This document shows, one piece after another, positions 25,440 to 35,180 of a stretch of 64,000 nt of DNA. Both the position numbers and the translations under genes were made by a program. Under the pieces are notes generated by a model that worked only from the letters and a program-made list of their open reading frames with translations, did not search any database and was not told where the DNA came from. Within the stretch, counting starts at the first letter, position 1. Every line of letters starts with the position of its first letter. The stretch comes from Sphingobacterium spiritivorum ATCC 33861 (GTDB lineage Bacteria > Bacteroidota > Bacteroidia > Sphingobacteriales > Sphingobacteriaceae): assembly GCF_000143765.1 (NCBI RefSeq), contig NZ_GL379771.1, positions 62,001-126,000 on the forward strand. The letters run 5' to 3'.

Positions 25440-27272
25440 ATGATGTCTAGATTTGATTTATTAATCTTTCTCTTCATTCTTACTACCCTGGCAGGCTGTA
25501 AAAAGACAGGTATTCCGGAGGAAGAGACCAAGCCTGGTGAACAGCAGGTAACCCTGCGTCTGGTACTGCCACAGTCCGGTAATAAAGCCGGTACCTAAGC
25601 CATCAGCCAGGTCGATCAGAACAGCATCCACAGTCTGGATGTACTGGCTTTCCGTGTAGCCGCTGATGGAAAGGAATACTATGCCTACCACAAGAAGGCT
25701 GTATTGTTATGTCCTAACGATAACGCAACAACAGTAGACTTCCATGTCAATCTGCTCAAGAGTACGGACAAGTTTCGTTTTGTCCTCATTGCCAATGCGG
25801 CAGCACAACTGCAGACCGCCCTTAACGGATTGCCCGCCAATGCCGAAAAGGAAACGCTGATGAGCCGCATTGAGTATAGGGTCAGCACCCGATGGAATGC
25901 CATCAGTTCCGCTAATTTCACTCCGCTGCCTATGTGGGGGGAGAGTGAGACAATAGACGGAATAGACAACAACACACAGAAATTCAGCGTGAACATGCTC
26001 AGAAGTCTGGCTGCCATAGATGTAAAAGTGACGGACAATGATTTCATAATGACAAAGGTATATGTGTACAATATGCCCGGCAAAGGCCGTATAGCACCTG
26101 TCGCGGGCAATTACAATGCCGCTGAATATAAAGTAACGGCTCCCAGCATACCTGCAGGTACCAACAAGCTGACTGCCCAGTAATACACGGCAGACACAAA
26201 TACACTGGCCGGGGAAATCTTTCTTTTCGAAAGTGCCGCACCGGGTAATACAGGCGATCCCAATGCCACAGGACTGGTGATCGCAGGCAAGTACGCCGGG
26301 AGTACTACCGTTACATATTACCGTGTAGAGCTGACCGATGATTAGCTCAGATTGCTGCCTGTACTGCGGAATCACCGCTATGCCATTGACATTACAAAAG
26401 TACATGCCGCAGGTTTCTCTGACCAGGCTACAGCATGGGCGAGCAAGCCTGTGGGTATGACGGCCAGCGTAACAGTATGGAATGAAATCCCAGTTTCAGA
26501 GGGAAATGTGCCACTACAATACCTCAAGCTGGCTGCCACAAAAGTTGGATTGCTCGGACTGCAAGGGCAAACTACTTTTACCATATGGACTAATGCACCT
26601 GAAACAGCTGTACAACTGGTTTTGCCATCGTGGTTAGTCAACCTGGGGTATGATAAGGTTGGTGATAAAATTACCTACTTGCTTCATGTCAATGAAAACA
26701 GTAGCACAACAACTGTACGGTCAGCAACAATTAGTGTACAGGTTGGCAGGCTTACCGCAAAACTAGAGGCAAAACAAGGGGTCAAACCTATTGACCTCGG
26801 GCCTGGTTACGGTTTTTACATCGTTAGAGATGATTTAACGCTAGCAGGGTATTGGGATCAGATTGCAAATGTACCGTATAACCTTGTTTCGCCGTTGGAT
26901 GCTTCCTTAACACAAAAAGACCCGCCTAACCCAAAAAGTTGCGTAGCGCTGTTTGGACCAGGTGCCAGATTACCTACTATGTATGAGCTCAGGCAACTGC
27001 TACCCACCAACCATAATGAACGCATGGCGGTAAACGCCGCAATTCAGGCTAAGGGAGGTGTGCCCATGATGTATAACCAAACATCAGGAGCAGCTTCACC
27101 TTCTAACCCGTATATATCGTCTACTTCTGCCAGTTGGCTTAGTTCCGATTATACTGATGTATCGTTTGTAACCATCAGATCTGATCTCGGTGCAGTATAT
27201 GCTACAGATCGCAAATTTACCAATCAGGGCTTTATGAATAACAGAGCTCGTTGCGTGATGTCTAAAAATTAA
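25440..27272 (+). pseudogene. second tip-fimbrillin gene with three in-frame stop codons
   Basis: One continuous frame of 610 codons, interrupted only by TAA at 25596, TAA at 26181 and TAG at 26343. The intact copy at 18870 has Tyr, Glu and Gln codons there. No frameshift exists, and even a length difference near 26120 is a whole codon. It has its own lipoprotein signal (LTTLAGCKK). From about 25561 to 26395 the DNA is about 95% identical by eye to 18989-19815. Beyond that the two copies are only homologous: fimbrillin end, BACON-like part (SATISVQVGRLTAKLEAKQG), lectin-like end (ARLPTMYELRQLLP, RCVMSKN). Either a recent pseudogene or a silent donor for recombination with the intact gene. Confidence 0.88.
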
Positions 27273-27324
27273 TATGATGAACATAAAGTAAATAGAATAA
27301 AATCAGTATAAAAGGTCCAAATTG

Positions 27325-27395
27325 ATTGTTTTGCAGACTCTGTTCTTATTGCATATAAAACCAGGGTTGAGATTAATCCCGTCAGCCTGCAGGAG
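27325..27395 (+). pseudogene. remnant of the 5' end of a second mfa1 gene
   Basis: Over about 70 bp the sequence matches the signal-peptide region of the major pilin gene (20739-20813), with shared blocks such as CAGGGT, then ATCCCGTCA against ATCCTGTCA and a final GGAG. A few bases are missing, so the frame is lost. It lies after the silent tip gene at the same relative place as mfa1 after the intact tip gene, which shows that a tip-mfa1 unit was duplicated and then truncated. Confidence 0.6.
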
Positions 27396-27435
27396 AATAA
27401 AGTTGTCCGCTGCAATGGAGTGAGGTTTTCTATAT

Positions 27436-27471
27436 CTCAGGACAAGGAGATATCCACATGTACGGGGAGAA
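27436..27471 (+). repeat. dispersed repeat B, copy 3 (decayed)
   Basis: CAAGGAGATATCC then TGTACGGGGAGA preserve the order of repeat B, but both palindromes are broken by substitutions. Confidence 0.5.
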
Positions 27472-27487
27472 GAATATTCCTAAAACT

Positions 27488-27530
27488 GTTGGCGGGGACG
27501 CCAACAGACGCAACACAAGTATACTGAAGC
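27488..27530 (+). repeat. dispersed repeat A, copy 3
   Basis: GTTGGCGGGGACGCCAACAG then ACGCAACA and ACTGAAG, the closest match to copy 1 at 5552-5588. It closes the duplicated pilus segment. Confidence 0.7.
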
Positions 27531-27761
27531 TTTCACTTTATAGCCTTATAACTCCATCGCTTTAAAAAGCTGATCAAGTAAGCATTATTGTCTTATTAAA
27601 AAAATCTTTCCGAATATTCTCCACCCTTTTTAGGGCATAAATTTGAAATAAATAAAAATTGTTTTTGTATCCGGATCATATCAAAACAACTATCATTTAC
27701 TTAAAAAATAGTTTCAAGACAAAATTCAATAAAAAAATAAAAAGATAGTGTGTTGTGTTTT

Positions 27762-27832
27762 TGCCCTTTAATTTCCTACATCAAGGACAGGTTTTTAGAC
27801 AAGCGATATCTGTCGATGTAGGAAAACGGGCA
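27762..27832. other. long imperfect hairpin, 21 paired bases
   Basis: TGCCC, TTTCCTACATC and GACAG on the left pair with CTGTC, GATGTAGGAAA and GGGCA on the right. A three-base bulge (AAG) separates the inner stems, unequal internal bases lie near the outer stem, and the loop has 19 bases. It is not followed by a T-run, so it is not a simple terminator. It could be a structured RNA element, a recombination site or a decayed mobile-element end. The rest of 27273-28282 holds no gene. Confidence 0.45.
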
Positions 27833-28006
27833 TTATTTTGAAACAATCAATATCAAAAAGTGACTTCCTTATGGTTATTAGCATTTTAATAAAGAAAATA
27901 CATCGAATTTTATTCCTATAATAAGCATAATTAAATGAACTATTAAGTCTGCTTTAAAACGATATCGAATTGTATAAACACTATCCGTTACCGTTCTTTG
28001 TAATAT

Positions 28007-28222
28007 ATTAATAAATAACGGTTAGTTACAGCGAAAAGATTATATCAGCAGGTGAGGTTGCTGATATGAATCTTTAGCGGTTGAAAATAGTTTTTGGTTC
28101 TTACAACTACTCACTTGCATAGGTAGATATGAACACAATCTTATTCCATAAGATTTTTGCACTAAACTATAGGACCTGAATTTTCAACCACAAGAGTCCG
28201 GAGTAATTTCCGGACTCTTTTC
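28007..28222 (+). ncRNA. candidate structured RNA of about 215 nt
   Basis: Several nested helices are visible: a 16-pair hairpin with one bulged G (28035-28050 with 28059-28075, loop GGTGAGGT); a ten-pair closing helix GGTTGAAAAT (28079-28088) with ATTTTCAACC (28180-28189); inside it CTAC/GTAG (28107-28110 with 28123-28126) and an eight-pair hairpin AATCTTAT-TCC-ATAAGATT (28137-28155); and a rho-independent terminator. The first loop can also pair GTGAG (28052-28056) with CTCAC (28110-28114). A weak promoter (TTG at 27970, TTTG at 27997) would start it near 28007. I see no signature of tmRNA, RNase P, SRP or 6S RNA. The class is unknown to me. Start position is inferred. Confidence 0.5.
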
Positions 28223-28224
28223 TT
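28192..28224 (+). terminator. terminator of the candidate structured RNA
   Basis: AAGAGTCCGGA, loop GTAATT, TCCGGACTCTT, then TTCTT: an eleven-pair stem. The T-rich side faces the + strand, so it serves the RNA rather than the minus-strand gene at 28283. Confidence 0.85.
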
Positions 28225-28282
28225 ATTATCCACTTATATGTATCCAATCAGATGATCCCGATATATCGGAATCCAAGCCCTG

Positions 28283-29575
28283 CTATTTAACAGGTAATTT
28301 ATCCAAATCAATCTGCGGCGCTTTACCTTTTGAAGGACGTTCAAATCGTGAATCGACAACAGTTTTGTTATTAAAAAACCCACAATTTCTCAAATAAAAA
28401 GCTCCATTCGCTACTCCCCCGGCATAGTCCAGACGATATCCTTTCCGGGCTGTCTGATCTGCAGTAAATTTAGCCTTTGTACATTCTACCCAATTCCCCT
28501 GCTGATCACGTACCCATTGATTATCGAATTTAACGATACGCTCATAGATTCCCTGATTGGGATTGAAATTCTCCAGAAAAGAGTGGAATCCTTTGAGATA
28601 CGTATTTGTTTTAGGCCTTTCAAACTGTGCGATCAATTGCCATTTGCCCTTTTCCGGTGCATAGAACCAGGCTGTATATTCGGTATAGTCATTTGCTACA
28701 GGACGTCCTCTTAACAGGAATTTGTAGGTATTACCTGTAATCCAGTTATACCGTAGAAAACTCTGACCTCCGGAACCTTCATTTCCAAATTCACCTGTAT
28801 ATACACCTTCTCCCTTAGCTTTCAGGATAATTTTGTGGTCATCAGGAATAGATTTCGGATCGTCTGTTGTAAAGGGACTCCATACAGAGAACAGAATTCT
28901 GCGTTCAGTTTTACTGTTCACCTGCATACCGAAGTATCCTCCTGAAAAACCATTTGCCATATAGTAAGATCCTTCCACATCATTTCCCTTACCTACTGTG
29001 ACTTCGTTGTAATAGTATTCTATATTACCTTCAGGTTGGTTATAGCCAAGATGTACAGAAGGTCCTCTACGTCCCCAATAAAAGAAATTACCTTCATTAT
29101 TGGGCACAAAATTGGCAGAAGCAATAAAAGAAGCAGTACCCGATATTTCATACCCTTTGACAGCAGCAAAGTTTGCTTTCGGGCTTAATGCTTTCAATAC
29201 CACTGCATAATATCCGGAGTCTTTCACTGTCCAGTGCCCCAGACTGATCGCTCCTGTATTTTTTACAAGAATCTTCTTTTTCTGTTGTCCGATACTGACC
29301 TCATATTCTCCGCCATTGTTTACGGCATCAATGATCATATTCAAATCAAAATCTCCCTTTTTAGCAAAACGGACAAAAGTCTTAAAATGTATTACAAGAT
29401 CATTCCATGATTGGATACCCTCATCCGTTACCAGCCCTTTACCATCCGGTAAAGACGGGTATTGCCATGTATTACCTGCTATAGGCAGGAAGAACTTGGT
29501 TGCACCTTTTTCAACGATTTGCTGTGCAGATAATAACAGAGGTCCCAAGAAAAGAAACAGAATTAACTTTTTCAT
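28283..29575 (-). CDS. secreted DUF3472/DUF5077 protein
   Basis: A 430-residue protein with a signal peptide (LFLGPLLLSAQ). Residues 20-155 look like the DUF5077 carbohydrate-binding-like domain (YPSLPDGKG, GHWTVKDSGYYAVVLKAL). Residues about 160-400 match DUF3472 (FFYWGRRGPSVHLGYNQPE, FGMQVNSKTERRILFSVWSP, GGQSFLRYNW, TYLKGFHSFLENF). DUF3472 proteins are extracellular or periplasmic and occur beside carbohydrate-degradation genes, but no activity is assigned here. The gene stands alone and ends just beyond the terminator of the candidate RNA. Confidence 0.82.
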   Translation of the reverse strand: MKKLILFLFLGPLLLSAQQIVEKGATKFFLPIAGNTWQYPSLPDGKGLVTDEGIQSWNDLVIHFKTFVRFAKKGDFDLNMIIDAVNNGGEYEVSIGQQKKKILVKNTGAISLGHWTVKDSGYYAVVLKALSPKANFAAVKGYEISGTASFIASANFVPNNEGNFFYWGRRGPSVHLGYNQPEGNIEYYYNEVTVGKGNDVEGSYYMANGFSGGYFGMQVNSKTERRILFSVWSPFTTDDPKSIPDDHKIILKAKGEGVYTGEFGNEGSGGQSFLRYNWITGNTYKFLLRGRPVANDYTEYTAWFYAPEKGKWQLIAQFERPKTNTYLKGFHSFLENFNPNQGIYERIVKFDNQWVRDQQGNWVECTKAKFTADQTARKGYRLDYAGGVANGAFYLRNCGFFNNKTVVDSRFERPSKGKAPQIDLDKLPVK

Positions 29576-29649
29576 AGATTACATTTAGATTTTGGCTAAA
29601 TATAAAAGAAACATCTTCAACTCATCTCCTGATAAAAAGTACAAAAACA

Positions 29650-29683
29650 CAAAAAAACCGATTGCAGGTTAAGCAATCGGTTG
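29650..29683 (-). terminator. terminator of floA
   Basis: AACCGATTGC and GCAATCGGTT pair over a seven-base loop. On the minus strand the stem is followed by TTTTTTT. It lies 38 bp after the floA stop. Confidence 0.85.
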
Positions 29684-29720
29684 ATTATTTTTATAATATT
29701 TCTATTACAATACGGCCAGA

Positions 29721-30707
29721 TTATTTCTGATTGCCTTTATCTCCCGAACCTGGACGGGCTATGGAGGAACGCATATCCGAATCGGCTTGTATATTTTGCA
29801 TTTTGTAATAATCCATTATACCCAGATTTCCATTTCTGAAAGCTTCTGCCATAGCTAGTGGAACCTGAGATTCTGCTTCGATTACCTTTGCTTTTGCTTC
29901 CTGTGCCTTCGCTTTCATTTCCTGCTCAGTAGCAACAGCCATAGCTCTTCTTTCTTCGGCTCTTGCATTGGCAACTTTGAGGTCTGCCTCTGCCTGATCT
30001 GTCTGCAGCTTGGCTCCTACGTTGTCACCAATATCGATGTCTGCAATATCGATAGAGAGAATTTCAAATGCAGTCCCGGAATCCAATCCTTTAGACAATA
30101 CAGTCTTGGAAATACGATCCGGATTTTCAAGTACTTCTTTATGATTCGCAGATGAACCGATAGTCGTCACGATTCCTTCTCCTACACGTGCAAGAATTGT
30201 TTCTTCACCGGCCCCTCCTACCAATTGATTGATATTTGCGCGAACAGTAACCCTAGCTTTAGCAATCAACTGAATACCATCTTTGGCAACTGCAGCTACA
30301 GGCGGTGTATTAATAACCTGCGGATTAACGGACAACTGTACAGCATCAAATACATCACGTCCTGCAAGGTCAATAGCAGTAGCTAATTTAAAATCTAAAG
30401 GAATATTAGCTTTGTCAGCAGAAATAAGTGCTTTGATTACTTTATTGACATTGCCACCTGCAAGATAATGCGTCTCAATATCATTGGAAGTAATCCGTAA
30501 ACCTGCCTTTGTAGAAGTGATCATCGCATTTGTAACCAGGGAAGGCGGCACTTTACGAAGGCGCATCAATACAAGATTCAACAAACTAATCTTCACATTG
30601 GAAAGTTGTGCTGTAAACCACAAATTGACAGGCAAAAGATACAACAGCAGAAAAAAGGCAACAATGCCTCCGATAATAAATAATACTAAAGAAATTTCGG
30701 GATTCAT
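29721..30707 (-). CDS. floA: flotillin-like protein FloA
   Basis: A 328-residue protein from ATG 30707 (the frame extends to a GTG at 30743). One N-terminal membrane segment ([20 protein letters not shown]), then the YqfA/FloA-type PHB domain ([55 protein letters not shown]), and an Ala/Glu-rich coiled region ([20 protein letters not shown]). Bacterial flotillins scaffold membrane microdomains and affect membrane fluidity and protein secretion. The usual NfeD partner is not adjacent in this window. Confidence 0.93.
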   Translation of the reverse strand: MNPEISLVLFIIGGIVAFFLLLYLLPVNLWFTAQLSNVKISLLNLVLMRLRKVPPSLVTNAMITSTKAGLRITSNDIETHYLAGGNVNKVIKALISADKANIPLDFKLATAIDLAGRDVFDAVQLSVNPQVINTPPVAAVAKDGIQLIAKARVTVRANINQLVGGAGEETILARVGEGIVTTIGSSANHKEVLENPDRISKTVLSKGLDSGTAFEILSIDIADIDIGDNVGAKLQTDQAEADLKVANARAEERRAMAVATEQEMKAKAQEAKAKVIEAESQVPLAMAEAFRNGNLGIMDYYKMQNIQADSDMRSSIARPGSGDKGNQK

Positions 30708-30928
30708 AACTCTTTTTAATTTCAGACTCCTTAAAGATAACACAATTTATTTAATTCTCTCCCCCTCTCTTTCCCCCTTAATTTCAAAGAAGTAAAAAAT
30801 AACACTACTAGTTGATTTACAGACACATAAACGGAATAAAAAAAATCCGCATTAGGATAAAACCAAAAAAATATAATGTAATTTTATATCATCTGTAAAT
30901 CAGATGTATTAACCGGATTATTGATCTT

Positions 30929-31735
30929 ATGTATCGTCAAAAAATGAATATCTTATCTGTTTTTGATCAAAATACAAATGAGTTAGCCTTTGGTCATTAT
31001 ACTTTTGCCGGATCGGGATTTCGAAATCATGATCCCATACGACATAAACCTATTCTGAAAAAGAAAACTCTATACAAAAACAGGAGGCTTTTCCTTTGGA
31101 ATTTTCAATTAAAAGCAGATATCCGGATCCGATTGCCGGATTGGTTTTTATCCCCTGTTAACAGGTTTGAGAAGGCTGCCGAAAAAACAACCACCAGCAT
31201 CTCCGGTCTGTATGGATTTTTTATTAAACAGACACAGCATGTAGCTTCAGATCTTCTTTTGCCGTTACACTTTTGCAGTAGCCATATACTAAAACTGTAT
31301 TTCAGAAATAAAAAACGATATGAGCAGACATATTTGACAACATTCGCAACTTGCTTCTTTCTAGGTTTTTCAGACTTCAAAGAAAAAGAATTGCAGAATA
31401 ATTGTAAAAAAACAGCAACAGAGAACAAATTAATATCACATTCCAGTAAAATTTTTAGAAAAGGAAAAACTATCTTTGGTATCGTTTTTGGGGATCAACC
31501 TAATTTGTACCGTCAAAAAAATAGGGCGACATCAATATCTGAAATTAGCATTGATATTAACCTGCGAAAAACGACTATCTACTATGAAATTCAAATGAGT
31601 GGGGATGATTGTTCTGAATTTAAAACGATATTCAATATCATAAAATTTGGAATTCAATCGGCTAATACCCATTCCTTATATGTCAAGGAGTTATCTGCTA
31701 AAAGTCTGACTTTAAGCAGGCGGGCTCTTATATAA
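30929..31735 (+). CDS. doubtful hypothetical protein upstream of the kinase operon
   Basis: A 268-codon open frame ending 20 bp before the hybrid kinase gene. No signal peptide, membrane segment or family motif is recognised. The sequence is rich in Lys, Arg and Phe and looks unlike its neighbours. A 107-codon frame on the other strand overlaps it. It may be a diverged regulator or membrane-associated protein, but chance in A/T-rich DNA is as likely. The short distance to the kinase gene is the only positive sign. Confidence 0.3.
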   Translation: MYRQKMNILSVFDQNTNELAFGHYTFAGSGFRNHDPIRHKPILKKKTLYKNRRLFLWNFQLKADIRIRLPDWFLSPVNRFEKAAEKTTTSISGLYGFFIKQTQHVASDLLLPLHFCSSHILKLYFRNKKRYEQTYLTTFATCFFLGFSDFKEKELQNNCKKTATENKLISHSSKIFRKGKTIFGIVFGDQPNLYRQKNRATSISEISIDINLRKTTIYYEIQMSGDDCSEFKTIFNIIKFGIQSANTHSLYVKELSAKSLTLSRRALI

Positions 31736-31755
31736 TCTTATTCTTACTTTGAGAA

Positions 31756-34700
31756 ATGAATAAAATCAACTTTAAAACTCAGGTCACGATAGGAATTGTT
31801 ATTGCATTCTTAATGATTTTGTTTGCAGTAGTATTCTTTTTTATTTCCTTTGACAGAAGCATCCGGTTTAATGATGACGTAATCGGACAGTCAGAGCAGA
31901 AATTCAATACCATTAATAATTTAGAGATCAATCTTGGCATCGTCAATAACAACAAACTGTTATATGCGAATAGTCAGGATCCGAGAATGCTCGATATTAT
32001 CAAAAACAAACATCTTATTATAGATGAAGATCTAAACGAACTCTTCCAGACTACCGAATTTTATACGCCCAGCCACCGTACAGAAGTGGCCTTCCGGGCT
32101 GAAGTCGAGACGTTTCTGGATAACCGTAAACTCAAAAGAGATGTAGATATTAACAAAAATGCAGTCATACAGGACATTATACTGGATTATGATCAGCTAC
32201 ACAAACAGCTCACGACTATTATCAATTCTGTCGTAGAGAGCCGTGCAAAATACATCAAACAAAACAATGATCACCTGAAGATAAGCCGTTTTATAACTTA
32301 TGGATTTGTCATTCTGGGACTTGGAATCATGATCTTTCTTTTCGTCCGTGTAAACCAGGTATTCTCCGTCCTCAGGAGAACATTACGAAAAGAACAGGAA
32401 AGCTTTGAAAAGCTCAAATCCCTGGGAGATCAGATAGAACAGTCCAACTGGGTACTGGAACAACTCTCCAGACTGGATTCTGAAGTAAGAGGTAATTACA
32501 ACGAAATGCAGTTAGGTAATTATGCGCTGGCCTGTATTTGCAGAACGATCCATGCTCTTGCGGGAGCCATATATTTCAAATTACCGGAAGGTGAAGGTTT
32601 CAAATTAACCGGAACATTTGGTACAGAACAAAATGCTGTACCTGAATATCTGGATACTAATACAGGATTGCCGGGAGAAGTAATTCTTCATCAGCAGCAT
32701 AAAGTAATTGCAGCTGTAGATAACAACATACTGAAAGGCCACAGTATTCTGGGGGGAGATCTGGTAAGTGATATTCATATCATCCCGTTTATCTATGAGG
32801 AGGAGACCGTAGGCTTATTAGAAATATGTATCCGTGATTCAGATGAAGATAAAGGCAAAGTGAATGCTTATCTGGATAAAATAGGTAATACCCTGGCTAT
32901 CGCGATCAAAGTCACACAGGCACATGATAAGATGGCCGAAATGTTTGAGGAACTGCAACAACAGACGGAAGAGTTAGAAGCGCAGCAGGAAGAACTCCGG
33001 ACGACCAATGAGGAACTCATCTATAAAACAAATCTTCTGGAAGCTTCAGAAGAGGAGTTACGGGTACAGCAGGAAGAGTTAACCCAGACAAATAATGAAC
33101 TGGAAGAAAAAGCGAAATTACTGGAACTTAAAAACGAGGATCTCGACAAAGCCCGCAAAAATATTACAGATAAGATTAATGAAGTAGAACAGGCAAGTAA
33201 ATACAAATCCGAATTTATGGCTAATATGAGCCACGAACTCCGGACGCCACTCAACAGTATTCTTATTCTGGCTAAATTATTAAAAGATAATAAACACCAC
33301 AATCTCAATACGGATCAGATAAAATATGCAACTGTTATCCACAGTGCAGGGTCCGACTTGTTGCACCTGATTAATGAATTACTGGATCTTGCAAAAATCG
33401 AATCCGGACAGATTGATCTGGTAGAAGACCAGATTGATATCCATTCACTGACCAGAAATATTGAAGGATTATTCAGAATTTCGGCAGAAGAGAAATCTAT
33501 TAATTTCAAGACGACTATTGATCCTGAGGCACCCTCTACATTTCTGTGTGACGAATACCGTCTGGAACAGGTTCTCAAAAATCTGCTTTCCAATGCATTC
33601 AAGTTTACGCTGAACGGAGGTAAGATTGAGTTGACATATAAACATGTCAACGGCAACATTCACTTTATCGTGCAGGATGACGGAATCGGAATTGCACCCG
33701 AAAAACAAAAACTGATCTTCGAGGCTTTCAAGCAGGAAGACGGATCTACCAGCAGAAAATATGGCGGTACAGGTCTGGGATTATCCATCTGCAGGGAACT
33801 GGCCACGCTGCTCGGCGGGCGCATTTCGCTGGAAAGTGAACCTGACAAGGGAAGTACATTTACTTTTATCCTTCCTTACAGACCTGCCCAGAAGAATGAT
33901 ATTCATGAGGAAGATGAAAATAAAGTGATCGAACCCGCTCCGGTCAAAGAGACAACACCTGTCAATGTTGAAGAGGAAGTTTCCGTAAACAGTAAAAAAC
34001 GATTGCTGATAATAGAAGATGATGTCAATTTTTCTGAGATCCTGAAAGATTATGCAGTGGAGCATGGATTTGATCCGAGCGTGGCTTACAATGGTAAAGA
34101 AGGACTGGAAACAGCCATCCAGACTCAGCCGGATGCTATCATTCTCGATATAATGCTTCCGATAATGGATGGATGGGAAGTGTTGAAAAAACTCAAAAAC
34201 GACGATAAGACCAAAGACATACCTGTGCATATGATGTCGGCTGCATCTCTTCATAAGGATGAGCCGATCAACAAAGGAGCAATAGGTTTCTTAAGAAAAC
34301 CTGTTACCGAAGATTCTTTGGAAAATGCTTTCAAAACAATTAAGTCACTTATCTCCACACCACTCAAACGGGTACTGATCATTGAGGACCATACCTTACA
34401 AAGTGATTTTATTAAATCCTCTCTGAACGAACGTAATACGGTGGTGGATCAGGCTTTCAATGCAGATGAGGCAATGGAAATTCTGGCTGCAAAAAAATCA
34501 TATGACTGTATTATCCTGGATATAAATCTTCCTGATAAATCAGGATTAGAGTTACTGGATGATATCAAAGCTATAGATACCTATCAGCATACACCGATTA
34601 TTATTAATACGGCTATGGAACTGTCTCAGGAGAGTACAGAGCGTATCTTAAGACATACCCAGGCTATGGTACTTAAGTCAGGAAAATCTAATACCAGACT

Positions 34701-35172
34701 TATCGACGAGGTCAACCTGTTCCTTAACAGACTTAAGAGCAATAAAGGTGCCCAGAAAATACCTACCCATACAAAAGGGGAAGTGATCATGGAGAAAGCC
34801 CTTGCTGGCAAGAAAGTATTAATTGCAGATGACGATATGCGTAATGTATTTGCACTGAGTACAGCATTCGAGGCGTATAATATGCAGATCGAGATCGCTA
34901 ATAACGGTAGAGAAGCTCTACAACTGCTGGACAAGTACCCGGATTTTGATCTGGTCCTGATGGATATTATGATGCCTGAAATGGATGGATTTGAAGCCAT
35001 AGAAAAGATACGTGAAAATAAAAAGTTTGCCCAGCTTCCTATTATAGCCGTCACTGCAAAAGCAATGAAAGGTGACAGGGAAAGGACTATTCAGATCGGT
35101 GCTAATGACTACATCAGCAAGCCTATAGATCTGGACAAACTAATATCATTAATGCGGGTTTGGTTAAGTTAG
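31756..35172 (+). CDS. hybrid sensor histidine kinase with GAF and three receiver domains
   Basis: A 1138-residue membrane protein. Two transmembrane segments (about 11-31 and 177-200) enclose a helical periplasmic sensor of CHASE3 type. A GAF domain (about 235-375), a Gln/Glu-rich coiled coil (385-485), HisKA with phospho-accepting His at about 493 (NMSHELRTPLNSI), and the HATPase domain with DDGIGI and GGTGLGLSI follow. Three receivers come last (about 750-865, 872-990, 1018-1136) with phospho-Asp in ILDIMLP, ILDINLP and LMDIMMP. It is the first gene of a four-gene operon with cheR, cheB and a second kinase, an arrangement of multistep phosphorelays. The signal is unknown. Confidence 0.93.
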   Translation: MNKINFKTQVTIGIVIAFLMILFAVVFFFISFDRSIRFNDDVIGQSEQKFNTINNLEINLGIVNNNKLLYANSQDPRMLDIIKNKHLIIDEDLNELFQTTEFYTPSHRTEVAFRAEVETFLDNRKLKRDVDINKNAVIQDIILDYDQLHKQLTTIINSVVESRAKYIKQNNDHLKISRFITYGFVILGLGIMIFLFVRVNQVFSVLRRTLRKEQESFEKLKSLGDQIEQSNWVLEQLSRLDSEVRGNYNEMQLGNYALACICRTIHALAGAIYFKLPEGEGFKLTGTFGTEQNAVPEYLDTNTGLPGEVILHQQHKVIAAVDNNILKGHSILGGDLVSDIHIIPFIYEEETVGLLEICIRDSDEDKGKVNAYLDKIGNTLAIAIKVTQAHDKMAEMFEELQQQTEELEAQQEELRTTNEELIYKTNLLEASEEELRVQQEELTQTNNELEEKAKLLELKNEDLDKARKNITDKINEVEQASKYKSEFMANMSHELRTPLNSILILAKLLKDNKHHNLNTDQIKYATVIHSAGSDLLHLINELLDLAKIESGQIDLVEDQIDIHSLTRNIEGLFRISAEEKSINFKTTIDPEAPSTFLCDEYRLEQVLKNLLSNAFKFTLNGGKIELTYKHVNGNIHFIVQDDGIGIAPEKQKLIFEAFKQEDGSTSRKYGGTGLGLSICRELATLLGGRISLESEPDKGSTFTFILPYRPAQKNDIHEEDENKVIEPAPVKETTPVNVEEEVSVNSKKRLLIIEDDVNFSEILKDYAVEHGFDPSVAYNGKEGLETAIQTQPDAIILDIMLPIMDGWEVLKKLKNDDKTKDIPVHMMSAASLHKDEPINKGAIGFLRKPVTEDSLENAFKTIKSLISTPLKRVLIIEDHTLQSDFIKSSLNERNTVVDQAFNADEAMEILAAKKSYDCIILDINLPDKSGLELLDDIKAIDTYQHTPIIINTAMELSQESTERILRHTQAMVLKSGKSNTRLIDEVNLFLNRLKSNKGAQKIPTHTKGEVIMEKALAGKKVLIADDDMRNVFALSTAFEAYNMQIEIANNGREALQLLDKYPDFDLVLMDIMMPEMDGFEAIEKIRENKKFAQLPIIAVTAKAMKGDRERTIQIGANDYISKPIDLDKLISLMRVWLS

Positions 35173-35180
35173 ATTGAAAG

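Noticed and set aside
25704-26183. Treating the open pieces of the silent tip gene as separate small genes
   Set aside because: The pieces are collinear with one intact paralogue and separated only by single stop codons, so one interrupted gene is the simpler reading.
28255-28272. Palindrome ATCCCGATATATCGGAAT as a further repeat B copy
   Set aside because: Only one half of the element is present, and a short palindrome of this kind can arise by chance.
31105-31428. 107-codon minus-strand frame opposite the doubtful gene at 30929
   Set aside because: No motif and no operon context. Either strand could be chance; the + strand frame is kept only at low confidence because of its distance to the kinase operon.
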